A stretch of 64,000 bases of DNA from Ooceraea biroi (taxonomy: Eukaryota; Arthropoda; Insecta; Hymenoptera; Formicidae), in NCBI RefSeq assembly GCF_003672135.1, contig NC_039517.1, positions 6,975,475 to 7,039,474 on the forward strand. Reading direction: 5' to 3'. The position numbers and the translations under genes are program-made. The notes below the pieces were generated by a model. It saw only the letters and a program-made list of their open reading frames with translations, had not been told where the DNA came from and did no database searches. Numbering within the stretch: position 1 is the first letter of the stretch; each line of letters starts with the position of its first letter. Shown piece after piece: positions 49,058-61,200 of this stretch.

Positions 49058-52000
49058 TATTATAGCAAACGTAAAATTATGTAAAGATTTATGGAGGAGT
49101 CTATCAAGACAACGAACAGTTTATGTAACATGCAACGTAAATGCGGTTATTTTTATTGCTCATTTACTTTATTGCCTGTTTATTACACTGTATGAATTTC
49201 TTGAAGCAAGAGAAATCTGAGGAACGTCTCTCCGCGATTAAGATCTAAAAAACTCTCGGTATCCTATATACACTCGCCAGCTCCTCTCTCTTCTTTCTGC
49301 TTGTAAGATGCACTGGCATTGGATATTTACGTCCCAAGGATATCGATATTGTTTGTTCAAACCTGAGCATCGTGCATGTTCCTTGGGGATCTGTATCGTT
49401 GTTTTTACATTCTTCTCTCACTAATTTATTTTGCTCTTAATTTTACTATAAATTTTTTATTTTTCAAATATCATATTTCTTTATATTTCTTATGTTTTAT
49501 ATCTTCGTAATTATTTTTTTCTATTCTATATAATATTCTGAGAAAACTATGTGCGTTCTAAAAACATGTATAATACAATAGTCTTGAAACTACTTTGCTG
49601 TCAAATGTGATCCTCAAGGCTGCACAGGAGATTGCGGGAATACACGCAACATCACGTAATTATTAATCCAAATACAGTGTCAATTACGCGTAACGGAGAC
49701 AGCGCTTCGCGAAAGCACTAACGAGTTTGACGATTGTAAATCCTTTCGCGATAGAAGGCCTTGGAGGCGAGTCTTCTCTCTTCTTTTCCATCTGACGCAT
49801 TGTTGTTTGTGCGGCGACGTGTTATGCATTTATCGCAGGGTGCGCAAATAGTGTAACGCGTCAGCGAAATGTCTCGATTCTACATGTTGAAATGACACAC
49901 CGAAATGCACGTGTGCGGTCGCACAAGATACCGCCAACATTTCACGAGAGAGAGGGAGAGAGAAAGAGAATCTAATCTGTACGTATACGCGTGCAAACGA
50001 CGATTCGCAGACGCTGCCAAGTCGCTAATGACATGGTTAGAGTTAAGATGCTGATCTTTCATGGTAAAGACGTCTTCGAAGAGTCAGATGCCATTAATCT
50101 TATTTTTATAGACTTATCCGTCGTTCTCGAGACAGGACTCATACCTTCCGCCGTTTCCTACTCGCGTTACAATTTATTCAGAATCACCGCTCAGTCAAGA
50201 AGCTAGTCTCATTGTCAGGTCAAATCATTCACGCCTAATCGTTGCTCGATCCTCTCCACGATGATCTCCACGATATTCTCGCGCTTTTCTGGTTTCATGC
50301 TGCTTGTAATTTTATTTGCGAGGCATGCGTCATTGTTTCCGGCCGGGCATCGACAGAAACCGGTCTCGGAATCTCACGCGTATCTATCTGCGAAACGCTT
50401 GAAATATGCGGCCAGTGCCAAGCAGCCCGCGCGGGAGGGAACTGCTTCTCTCGACTGCGTAAAGTATGTAGAAAACGGGCACCGTTTTGCGCTTGATTTT
50501 ACTGCTTATTCACCCCTCCGTGTGCTCCATGCTCCTCGCGTTGGGGTCGAACTACTGCACGGCTCTTTTGGCGGAAGAGGCATTCCGAGATGACGCGCAT
50601 AAAATCCGATCGCGTTATCACAAATTTCGCCCTCCTTATTCGATTGAATCCCCGCATCCGTGATACCGAAATCACTCGATCGATGCGCGCGCGTATTTCT
50701 CGAAGAATTAAGAGTAACGAGGCAACGTTGCTCCTCGAGAGCGTTCCTGCTCAGTTTGATTTCCGGTAATTGGATTGCAGTTCGCGTTTGTCGCGCCGGC
50801 GATTGATGTTTATTCGCTACACGCGGTATTTAACACGCCAATCGCGAATAATCAATATGTTCGATCACATAACTCGCCTATCAGATGTTAGACAATATCG
50901 GTAATGATCCTATTACCGACGAGATTGTAGGCTCGGTGGCAATAATTATCCCTGGCTATCGGTCTGGTTGCTGCACGGCATAGATTTACGAGATAAAATC
51001 CGAAACGGATCGTCTCACTCCCGTTCACGGCAGCCAAGCAGCTTCCTCGAGCCAAGTAGGTTCCTTTATCGCTATTTTGAATTTCATATTAACGCTAATG
51101 GAGCCTCGATCGCGGGCGGGTCATTAGTTATTAGATTATTAGCGCACGCGCCGGTCGGTTATCTGAATCGTGAGAATCATTTGCGTGGAAATTGCTCGTC
51201 GAGCCATGCCAATTAAGTCAAATAAGTAAACGTGTATCTTTGTATCGCGACGAGAGAAGCGGAACGGTCACGCGCCGCGTCGTCATAATTATTATTAATT
51301 GCCCGCATTAATTTCACCGCGTCGCCATCACTCGTTCACGCACTCGTGATCAATGCGAGGGCGGATGAGGCGGAATCGGGAATTCGATTCCGCGATGAAA
51401 CTCGACTCTTATTCCGCCGGAACTCGCCGGTACACACGTACACCAGCACACGCGGATTCTCTCCGACTCTGACTCGAGTTCGGTCCGCTTCCTATCTTGC
51501 CCGGGCTGTGCGACGCTCGCTCTTCTCTTTGCCCGATAACTCGACGATAAAGGCTGCGGCTGACAACCCATTTTGATAAAGGCCGCGCGCCGACTATCCG
51601 CTGGGCGGGCGTCGTCGTCGTCGTCGTCGTCTTCCTCTTCCTCGCTGTCTCGTCGTTTGCAATTTCAGGAACTCAAAGCCACCTCCGTCGCCGCGCCCCG
51701 CGGTGCTCGAACCGCCGTCAGTGAGCCAACAATCGAATTACATTGCGATACTGCCGTAGCGACAGGTTAATCGAAGGGAAGATCTTTCGATCAACGCGCA
51801 TCTTGATGTAGAATAGAATTCACGTTATTTCATATTTGCTATGATGTAGCGTATCTAGTTTGCTTAAATTCGAAAATTATTAATTAATGTATCGTATCAA
51901 ACCGCGCGATATTTCATATGCAACAACACAAAGTGTTAATCACCGCTGAAAGAATTTGAGTATCGCGAGGGAAGAGAAGGAAATTTTTCCTACGCACGAA

Positions 52001-55000
52001 ACACCCCTCCCGAGGTTCGGTAACTCTTTTTTATTCGTCTGCCGCACACGAAGTAAAAGTCCGACCGCGTCGGCCGTGAGAAATCGTTAAGAATCCGAGA
52101 GAGAACGTTATCGTGCGATCTACGGGGTGATTCACGGAAGAAAGACGACGTCGGTGGCGCGATGTGGCCGCCTTTTTGAGCGGTATTTCACCGCGGAAAA
52201 GGAATTCCCGCAAAGCTGTGAAATAGAGAGTGCAAAGGGGCGGTTTATGGAAAAGGAAGAGGAACTAAGAGAGAGAGAGAGAGAGAGCAACATACACGCG
52301 CTGCGAAACCGTAATGGAACTGCCCGCCGTGGCGGTTGCTACTTTATTATCGATATTTTATCACTTGATAGGGAGAGAGCAAAATCAATACCTCGCGAAT
52401 GTGAAATCAATGTGTCGATAACGGCGATACGCTATTCTTGAGAATTTACATGAAACATGCAAATTGTCACGACTGACGTAAAAGCATTCGGAAGTAGCGT
52501 AGAATGTACAACGTATAGCATTATTATGTCAAATCGAGCTTTATTAGCGAGGATCATCTTGGCATTTATTTTTCTTATTGGTCATACAACGTTAATAGTT
52601 TTCTACGTTTAATTAAAAATTTTCTGTAAGTACAGTTTATAGAGTGAAGAATTCTCATTACCGCAGCTTTGCTTATCTTTCGTTTTAAAATACCAAGCTA
52701 TCGGAATAATTCGGGATGCAGCATTCGCGACGTGACAGGAATCGTAGAGGAGAGATAAAATGAAAGCTCGAAGGCGCGTAAAACCGCTTTCGGTATCGAT
52801 TTTGCGAGAGACGTTGCGTCACGACAATTATAATATTTTATTTATCCCAGCCGCCCACTCTCAATGGCTATAATATTTGCGATTCGTTGTGCATGCGAGT
52901 TTTCTACACGTTCGCAAGCTGAGGCTCGCCGTGTCTTTTTCCCCGTTTCGTTCACATGCACGCCGAGCTTGGTTTTCTCTTTCCATCGCCGTTCGTCTCT
53001 TTTTCTCGATCGAACCGATGTGGTTTGCTATGCGAAAAACTTTCGTAGAAAAAAGTGAACGAGCCTCTTACGCAAACGTCGTAATAATATCGCAGTACGA
53101 CTACATGATCGACTTAACGTTTCGATGCATCGCTCGACGTGTTGCGTACCGAATTATTTTTCTATCCTCTGATATTGCTGAGGAATCGAAAGACAACGTG
53201 ATATTTAAGTTTCTCTTATATCTCTTTAGAAATCTGAAAATTTAACGTAAAATAAATCAACGTAATTGTACAACACATGACGAAGAGATTTAGACTTCTA
53301 GAATTAAATTATAAATTAATTTTATAAATATGTTTATAGAATCAAGCTGCATCGAATCCCTTCGTGTAAATGTCTCGCATGTTTCTCTGCTCAGGTTTAA
53401 ATGTGTTAGACAATCTCTTTTTTTTCTCTTAAGTTTTTGAATTATGTGATTGTTGCGCGATCTCGTACGTGTGTATATCCTATACAAATCTATAGTATTT
53501 CATTCTTCAGCAAAGATTGACCGATTCGGAATCTTACGTAATCGGATTAGCGTGAAATGATTCCTTCCGGAGTAAAAGGTCAGCTACAAAGGATGCTGCC
53601 TCAGTATGTCGATATTATACGTCGGTACCTTTGCCCAGGTAACCCGTAAGACGACGCGACGTGGGCGGATTTCCAGCGGGAATTGATTCCGGTGGCCTCC
53701 GGTGCGCGAACCCGTTCGTGTAGGTAGCGAAGGTCAATACGACGAAGTTCTCGTAACCTTTACCTCGCGCGCGGGTGCAGGCGGGAACGGCATGATTGCA
53801 GCAGCACGTGGATTATCGTATTCACTTTTAAACAAGCGCCCCCGAAACATCTTGCATCCCTTTCGCCCACCGTCGTCGTCGGAATCGATATGCACTCCGG
53901 TTTCGCCCTCGCTCCGGTATCCCCGCGTCGTCTTATTACTACGTATTCCTCAACTCGAACGTAATTATCGGTTCCGCTCGTGCTCGCGCGCGTTATTATT
54001 CACGTTGTTAGCAGTTCGCAGCGAACGCGAGATCTATTTCTGTGAGCGTGGAAAATGAATCGATTTTCTTGCAGAAAAACGGAGATATCGGTTGACGATT
54101 ACGAACATGATGTGATCGCGTTTGATGCGCAGAAATCCGCGATCGAAATAAACACTACGAGACTTGTGGAGTCTCGAGTTTATGTTGCATAACGTGAGAA
54201 AGTCTCTCGTACAGCTTATCAAATAAAGGCAAAAATCAAGTGCCGCGATATTGATACGATGCCCGTAATAGCTCATAACGCTATAATTGAATATATCTTA
54301 CTTTATCTAGTTTATGGCTTTCCTTTCTGTGATCTCATCTTTGAGAAATCTTCGAGAGAAAAAAAATACTTTCCAGAAGGATCACACGCGCGTGACCAGT
54401 TCGTTTTTCTTTCTCTTTTTTTTTGTTCAACGCTTGGGACGATGATTTTCTCGTTGTAGGTACATAAAGTGCATCGGGCGGAAACCGCATATGGCACGAG
54501 AGAAATAACTCGCGACGTACCGTTACATTCTGCGGAATCTCGAAATGGCGGGCGCGATCGATGATCCCCGCCGAACAGTCGCTGATCCCTTTTAATTTCC
54601 CGACAACTGGCGCACAAAGCCGATAGAGACGTGCTCGACGTGGCTGTCTGCCCTTTTTCCGCAGAGAAAAAAGGCGGGGAGCCGCGTGGATCCAACGGGT
54701 TTTTCTCGTTTCGAGAGCCGCGATTGCGATGTGCGACGCGATGCATAATGTTTTAATTGGATCGGCTGTTTAATGCAGTCTACCATTGATACTTAGGAAT
54801 GTGTAGCATCGCGATGATGTTCGTGATCATGCTCCAAGTGCAAAAGAAGAGATGAAAAAGAGCAGAGTATTCGTTTTCTTACTGTATATTGGTATAAAGT
54901 ACACTGTACATGGATTAATCTGAAATACCACAAAGTTTCGTTCGTGATTATTTATCGCGCGCACGCCGCAGGAATAATTAATGCTCCGCGACTTTGTAGG

Positions 55001-55859
55001 AAACTAATTAAATCGCGCGACGACTGATGATGCCTCGCGCCGAGTATTGCTTTTAAAATCATCGGCAGCCCGCAAAGTTATAAGTGGGCGAACCGTTGCT
55101 TTGATTTTCTAAGGAAATCTCTTCTCCCCCGCGACAACGGTACGCCACGGGCGAAGTAAGCCTCGAAATTTGCATTTCCCTTGAAATAAACTCGTTAGAC
55201 CCGTGACTCGAATTCCGCGTAAACCGAAGCACGTTTTCCAGACTTCATTTGCTCGTAACTGAAATCCTATTACCCGCGAGGAGACCACAAGTGCCTGGAA
55301 TTTAAGAATTTAGAACTGTCATCCAATTTGAGTGACGTCGAGTTTAAATTAATAAAAAATACTTGGCGGTAAGAGATTCAGTGATATCACTGAGTTATCA
55401 TATTGATCGTTCTGCGGAGTAATTACATACTTGTGATGTAGTATTATTTTGGGATTTCTCATGTAAATATCCGAGTCGGGATTGAATCAAGAACAGATGT
55501 AAATAAAAATTAACAAATCGGTGAATTATTCAAGATTCTCGATGTTGGCCAATGATTCAGAAAAGAGAAACATTTATTTTTCGTTGATATTCAGCAATAA
55601 TTTTATTATCATTTCTCTTCTTTCTTTGTACTATTCTTCGCTTCTCCGTACTTTTCTCCGATTTACCGATCGACATTGTCCGACCGTCACGAATCGCGCA
55701 AATGTCTCCTCGTTCCATATCCATGATTATTTCGTATTATTATGCCCACCTCGAGTGATACAGGCTCGAGGGGTCCAAGGAAATAGAAAAGAAAATAGAC
55801 GGGGAAACAGGCGAAAGCGTCACGTCTTCTACGAGAGGCGCAACAGTTTGGCCTTAGAA
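49058..55859. other. Gene-poor DNA, probable intron
   Basis: No gene, RNA or transposon supported over 6.8 kb. It holds a GA tract near 49945-49970, a CGT tract (51609-51640), a GA tract (52270-52288) and CpG-rich patches at 51240-51780 and 53640-54010. Open frames on both strands lack domains. Confidence 0.4.
51609..51640. repeat. CGT/CTT trinucleotide repeat
   Basis: GTC run passing into TCTTCC triplets. Confidence 0.85.
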
Positions 55860-55975
55860 AGTTCGCCGTTAAGTAATTCTTAACGGTTAAGCTAACGCTA
55901 AAAAGCATCGAACACTTCGCAACGCGCTTTAGTTGAACGAGAAACCTATGAAAACGCGAGGAACGCCATGCCGAT
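55860..55975 (-). repeat. 116-bp inverted duplicate, copy B
   Basis: Minus-strand counterpart of 46652-46767, about 94% identical by eye. It lies only 36 bases inside the intron that would follow the GTGAGT donor at 56011-56016. Confidence 0.88.
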
Positions 55976-56016
55976 CTCGCCGTCTCGAGAGTCAAAGGAC
56001 AAATATCTCGACTCAC

Positions 56017-56060
56017 CGTGGCGGCTTCTTCATGGCTTGCGCTGGCTTGTGGCTCGGCAT
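56017..56060 (-). CDS. Candidate first coding exon (14 codons plus two bases)
   Basis: On the minus strand an ATG at 56058-56060, with a purine at -3, opens a frame reading MPSHKPAQAMKKPP and ends with two bases, CG, directly before GTGAGT (56011-56016). Two leftover bases match the phase required by the His-rich exon at 15465-15660, which begins with one base: CG plus C gives Arg, then VERDRLRE. The predicted N-terminus is short and basic. Upstream is a CpG-rich island with CT tracts, as in insect 5' UTRs. The intron would be about 40 kb. Phase agreement alone has a one-in-three chance; the exon could also belong to another gene or be spurious. Confidence 0.33.
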
Positions 56061-56735
56061 GTCACGTGTCGCTGCGGCCGCGCGTCGTCGGGCGTCGTTC
56101 CATGGCCAATACACGTACGCGTAATACCTCCTCGTCGGGTTCTCGTCACCGGGGAGGCCGAACGATACTCGTCCGCGTCCAGATACTCGTTAGCGCGACG
56201 CGGCGGCGATCGCGCACCGCTGTTACTACCACTACTATTACCGCTACCACGACGACGACGACGACGACGGACGGCGATGCGTAAACGTCGCACGTAGGAC
56301 GTCGCGCTCGCGTATGTCGCCCTCCTTTCCTCCCTCGTGTGACGCCGTGGTGCTGTAGTAGTAGTAGCGTGTACGCGAGCGGGAGTACGCGACGGGGGAA
56401 AACTCTGGCAACGTCGCCTCGCGCACCGACGAAACGCCGTCATGCACCCCGCGCGCGTCTCCCTCCTGCCCGTCTCTCTCGCTCACTCTCGTTCCCTTGC
56501 TCCACTCCCCCTCTCTGTCTATCTATCTATCCCTGTCGCGCGCTGTCTCTCGGGTTCGCGACTTCCCGCTCATTCACCGCTCTCTCGCCGCGACGTGTCC
56601 GCCTGCATCCGAATGTGCATCTACCTGTGCGCACGCGACACGCTCGCACGCACACATACGCGCAGGCACGACCGGTGCACGGTGGTGCGTTTACACGAGC
56701 GTTCTCGTCTCGGAGACGCGACGCGGACTATGAGT

Positions 56736-56760
56736 TCTCTCTCTCTCTCTCTCTCTCTCC
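56736..56760. repeat. CT microsatellite
   Basis: Pure (CT)n run in the CpG-rich island. Confidence 0.9.
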
Positions 56761-56916
56761 CTCGTTACACTTGTCCTTTTTCTTCCCGATTCTCACTCGA
56801 TCCCGTCACCGGAATGCACGCGCGCGAGACAATCGGCGACACGTTATCTGCCCCGCGAGAACGCGTCCTGGCGTTTCTTCCGCGGCGCGGAACTTTCCGA
56901 AACGACGTGAAGCAGC

Positions 56917-56937
56917 GATTCGATTCGATTCGATTCG
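56917..56937. repeat. GATTC pentanucleotide repeat
   Basis: Four tandem CGATT/GATTC units. Confidence 0.8.
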
Positions 56938-56998
56938 TCCTACCTGCCGCGCGGAATCATGCAGGAACGTTTCGAACGAAGCGGAGTGCACTTCGTGA

Positions 56999-57066
56999 TC
57001 TCTCTCTCTCTCTCACTCACTCACTCGGTCCGTCCACTTCTCCCTTTCTCTCTCTCTCTCTCTCTC
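56999..57066. repeat. CT microsatellite
   Basis: Two (CT)n runs separated by CACTCACTCACTCGG. Confidence 0.85.
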
Positions 57067-57512
57067 CCTGCCTTCGTCTTCCTTCGCAAGTAGCGTGATT
57101 GTTTTGTTACACTCGCGAGTATTCGCGGCGTTAACGGCGCGACCACGCAAGTCCGCGCGACGGTGAGAGCGACACGCAGCGGGTTTTACGCGCGCGACCG
57201 CCCGTGCACCTCCGAATACCTCGACATGACCCGATGTCACCTCTATCGGACGTACTCTCACTCGCGCTGGCGCTGGCGGAAGCCATATTGCGATCACTGT
57301 TCGTGCCACCGTAGGAGCACCAGTGGACGGCGGTGCGGGGAGACCTACGCGCGCGCCTATTGGCCGAGCGCACCTGCCGACACGGGTGACATCTGCGGCC
57401 GCACACGCGCAACTCCGCCGATGCTCGCCGCTCTACCGTCTCGCTGTTTTATCGACACGACGCGCGATGCGTTCCGCACGCACCACGCAAAATCCTAACG
57501 CTATTATTACCC

Positions 57513-57538
57513 GCGATGCGATGCGATGCGATGCGATT
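57513..57538. repeat. GATGC pentanucleotide repeat
   Basis: About five tandem CGATG/GATGC units. Confidence 0.8.
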
Positions 57539-57539
57539 C

Positions 57540-59637
57540 ATGTCAGCGTCGTGACCTTTACTTCCGCTGTTCAGTCGCGACTCCAAGGCGGATTTTTAAC
57601 GATTTTTAACCGCGTACAGGGCCCAATGTTTTCGTCGGGAAAAGATCGATCGCATACTGCCAACATCTGCTATTAAAAGACAATAATGCCAGAGAAGTGC
57701 GTATCTACATATGCATGATTGTATAATTGTTATCTCATAATGCTATTACGTAATAATAAAGATGCAAAGTCCAATTGCGAGAAGCAGAAATCGCCTCGTG
57801 TTGCACATGCATAACAGGGGCACGAGTAAGGTATCATCGGGAAATTATCGCACGCTTCATATAAATTGCGGCCAACTCCGATAGTCCCATTGACGTTTAG
57901 AAGTAATTCGGGGACGGGAGAGGGTTAAACGCGGGGGATAATGGCCTTCTGCGATGGACACTTGGTCCATCAGCCGTGCCGTACGCGCGCATAAATTGCT
58001 TATCGCGTCCATCCAACCCTCGCACGGTTAGATAATTAGACGGGGCATTCGATCGCCCCTAAGCCCTTCGAACTTTCCACTGACACGATTATCGAACAAT
58101 GATCGCGCTGTGTTCGCTCGTGGCGACCGGATCGATTATGCGTGACGCGATTATGCTTTCTACCCGTCGTGGTAGAGGCTCATCGTGGTAGAAAAACAAA
58201 TACAGGAAGAGTGCAGGAAGCTGCACAACTTTGTTGTCCTGCACGAAGTAGAACGAGGTTGAAAATATACAGTCGCGATGAAATACAGGTCGATACGTAA
58301 ATGAGTTATCCCGTGCCACCGAAGGTGAACGAGATTTTCGTCGTTGCGGCCAAGTTACACGAGCGAAAAAGTTGTATTTCGGTCAGTTTTTACCTTACCC
58401 AGCGTATAAAACATACTAAAAAAATCGGATTGATTTGTCACTTGATAGCCTATTTTTTGATATAATTATGTTAAAAGAAGAGATCTTTAACGTGTCATTC
58501 TTTTTGCCGAGAAGAAGTCGTTGATTAAAACTTTTTATAATGACACTGACATTAATATGCTAATTAATGTATGTTAATTATCACGGCTACGTGTTAAATG
58601 AATGTCTGTCAGCGTCTCCCTGTTATGTCTTAATAAAGTGCATTACTTATTTTGCACGAGATAAAAATGGTAAAAATGACGTGGGCGCAGGAAATGCCTC
58701 GCCACCGCAGAGGAACGGGAGAGCAGGAAACGCTGCCTCTTTTGCGGTTTGTACAGCGACTCTGACGTTTTAAGCTGTAACGCTATCAACAAGATACTTG
58801 TCACGGTCTATTTTGGATTGCGTGTAATGCTGAATACTTTCGTCGAACTCATGAATATCGTTTTGTATATTCTGTGTTCGCGCGCGCGATAAAGTTAAAA
58901 TATGAAAAACGCGTTAAAATGCATATAAAAGAGTTTCAGATTCTGAAACCTTTTCCGTTCTTCATTTGTCAACGTTCCACTATCTTCTGTTTCGTAATAC
59001 GCCGATATGTAATCATTTCCCAGTAATCGTTCCTCAAACGCCTCGTCTTTACATAATAGCGCATGCCACTCAAAATAGCATATACATATAAAATGCAGTA
59101 CGTAGTAATATGAATTATTTGTTATTTCTGCAGTCTTCCAATTTAATGCAGTGTAAACTGTATCGACTCGCGAAGAATATCCTTGAAAAATGTCAAGTAC
59201 GCTCGAATCTATGCCAACCACGGTAAAACACGTTCGATTTGCGCAAATCGCCGTATGTTGAGCGTCACGAGCAGATAACGAGTACAATTATGTTTATCGC
59301 GCTTGTATGCGTTATCGCTGCATTAGCTATCGGTGATCATTGTGTCGTCGCGTTCGCGACTTTCATATCAATCTACCGGCTGATCGAAATCTGCTTACAA
59401 CGTCACGGTTGTATGCATTATTAAATTGAAGATTAATTTTACGTAATAATGGAACGCCCGCAAATTTTCCAGACCGCATCAACGCGACAAGATTTTTCGA
59501 AGAAGAGGACAATTATAGGGAGACAGTGTTGCAAATCACGTATCTTTCTCCGGAAGATGATAATTTATCATTCGACAAACTTCGTGTGTTTACTTTTCTA
59601 CGGCTGTCTATCCAATAATGATGTAGATGATGGATTG
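57540..59637. other. Gene-poor DNA
   Basis: No gene supported. The minus-strand open frame at 58895-59287 (130 codons) has no recognisable domain and no splice context. Confidence 0.45.
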
Positions 59638-59912
59638 TACAAAAAGTTAGTCAAAATTGGAGGTTTACAATATATCGTCTTTTTCCATTTATTTCTTCTA
59701 TATTTAAACTGTACCATAGTACAGTCTGAGCATATGAGCGATTTTAATTATCACAAAAATTTTACTTTTCAATAAGTTGAACAAAACAATATGCATGTGC
59801 TTTGAAACCTGAAAACTTTTTTCACCTTTTAGTTCATTTAAAATAATTTTCTAGAAGAAATAAACGGAAAAAGATGATACTGTAAACCTCCAATTTTGAC
59901 TAACTTTTTGTA
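59638..59912. mobile_element. MITE with about 63-bp terminal inverted repeats
   Basis: The arms at about 59636-59701 and 59852-59914 are reverse complements with a few mismatches (CAAAAAGTTAGTCAAAATTG on the left, inverse on the right). TA dinucleotides at 59638-59639 and 59911-59912 bound the CAAAAAGTTAGTC termini, consistent with TA target duplication. The total is about 275 bp with an AT-rich centre and no coding capacity. The family is not identified. Confidence 0.8.
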
Positions 59913-59914
59913 CA

Positions 59915-61130
59915 GACAGTCCGTTATGTACATCCTTAATCCACATTGTGAAGTCTGCATAGAAAATCGGTACCATGTTTCACGATAGCCACCGACGAAA
60001 TCGTCCCGCGGCTTATCGCGCGTCGCGAAAACAAGAAGCATAAAACGAGACAAGGGGCAGATTATGCAAATGACATCGGCGCCCGTCAAGGCGTCCTTAC
60101 ATCGAGCGGAAAATTACTAATTTGCAGCCCGGCACAATCCACCTAATCGAAATATCCGCCTCCGACCTTCCCAAGCAGCCTGCGCAACGGGACCGCCTTA
60201 ATTAAACATAGATACAGCTGTTTGATTAAAGTCGAGTCAAGGTAGACTGTAACTACGCGGGGGTTTCGTGCAAAAATCTCTGATGCAGCCATTACGCAAC
60301 GTCAGGGCAAAGCTAAACCCAAGTTTGCAGTAACAAGAAAAAAACCAAAAATATATGTCTTTTGCCAAAGATAATAGCATAATAAATGTTGCATCTTCGA
60401 TCTCTATATCTTGATGTCGTTGTGCAATACGTACGTACAGCGTATATAATTAAATGTAATGCACACGTGTATCTAAACAGCCACGCAATTCGACGCGGAT
60501 CTCGTACACGTTTTACACGCGACGTCATTTTTCTTTTATTTTCCAAACATCCTATTTCACTGACCTACTCTGAACGACGAGACATGCGCAAGCGGATATG
60601 CAACAAGTATACGTCAGTCGCCGCAATCTTACGCAGGCTCCGTTCTGATTGCGGACGTCCCCCGATAGGCAACCGCGACTTCAGGAAATGATTTCTAACG
60701 AGCGTCAGCCACGGCGATTTAAATCTGTCCGGTGCAAGAACCCAGCGAGAGATGGATGAAAATCGACGTGCCGGAAAGTTTCAACAAACACACAGGTCCC
60801 GAGCAGTTTTCTGCTACCATCGTTTCCAAACTTTGGTTCGTGTCTCTTTATCAGAGTGAAATAAAAAATAACAGTTCCTTATCGTCGCTGAATCTTGTTT
60901 TATCTTCCCCGTTATCATCAGGACCTCGGCTTAGAATGCAAAAATTTATGATTGACGGTGGGAAAAAGCGAAATCTCCGGAGATTGAACCTCCTCCCTTA
61001 AATCGGCGATCTCGACCGATTAGCGAGTGCCTAGACACTCGCGCGATAATCGCCTTGTCGGCGACGCATGCAGAAAAGGGCGTGCAACAAGTCCTCGTCA
61101 ATGGCCTCTTTCGGACGTTCCTCCTCTTCC
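59915..61130. other. Gene-poor DNA
   Basis: No gene supported. It contains a small perfect inverted repeat, GCGAGTG and CACTCGC, around 61022-61042. Confidence 0.45.
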
Positions 61131-61200
61131 GACGTCGCTTACGTCAGCGGTGACGCATGACTTCCGCTACGTCACGCCGACGCGCCGCTCAATGACGTAA
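61131..61200. promoter_or_regulatory. Cluster of CRE/ATF-like sites
   Basis: TTACGTCA (61139-61146), TACGTCA (61168-61174) and TGACGTAA (61193-61200), plus GACGTCG near 61131, lie within 70 bases of CpG-rich DNA. The core TACGTCA/TGACGTA is the known binding core of CREB/ATF bZIP factors. No adjacent exon was recognised. Confidence 0.3.

Larger units (their letters stand above)
56061..57480 (-). promoter_or_regulatory. CpG-rich island, candidate promoter and 5' UTR
   Basis: 1.4 kb of CpG- and CT-rich DNA with GAC triplets (56248-56275), (CT)n tracts (56736-56760 and 56999-57066), a GATTC pentamer run (56917-56937) and CA-rich segments. Open frames of about 220 codons exist in two plus-strand frames at once and in minus frames. 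They are rich in Ser, Arg, Leu and Pro from the CT repeats, so I do not accept them as proteins. Strand is inferred from the donor at its left end. No TATA box is evident. Confidence 0.35.

Noticed and set aside
56339..57098. Two plus-strand frames of about 219 codons
   Set aside because: Ser/Leu/Pro/Arg sequence from CT and CA tracts; two frames open at once and opposite to the inferred direction of transcription.
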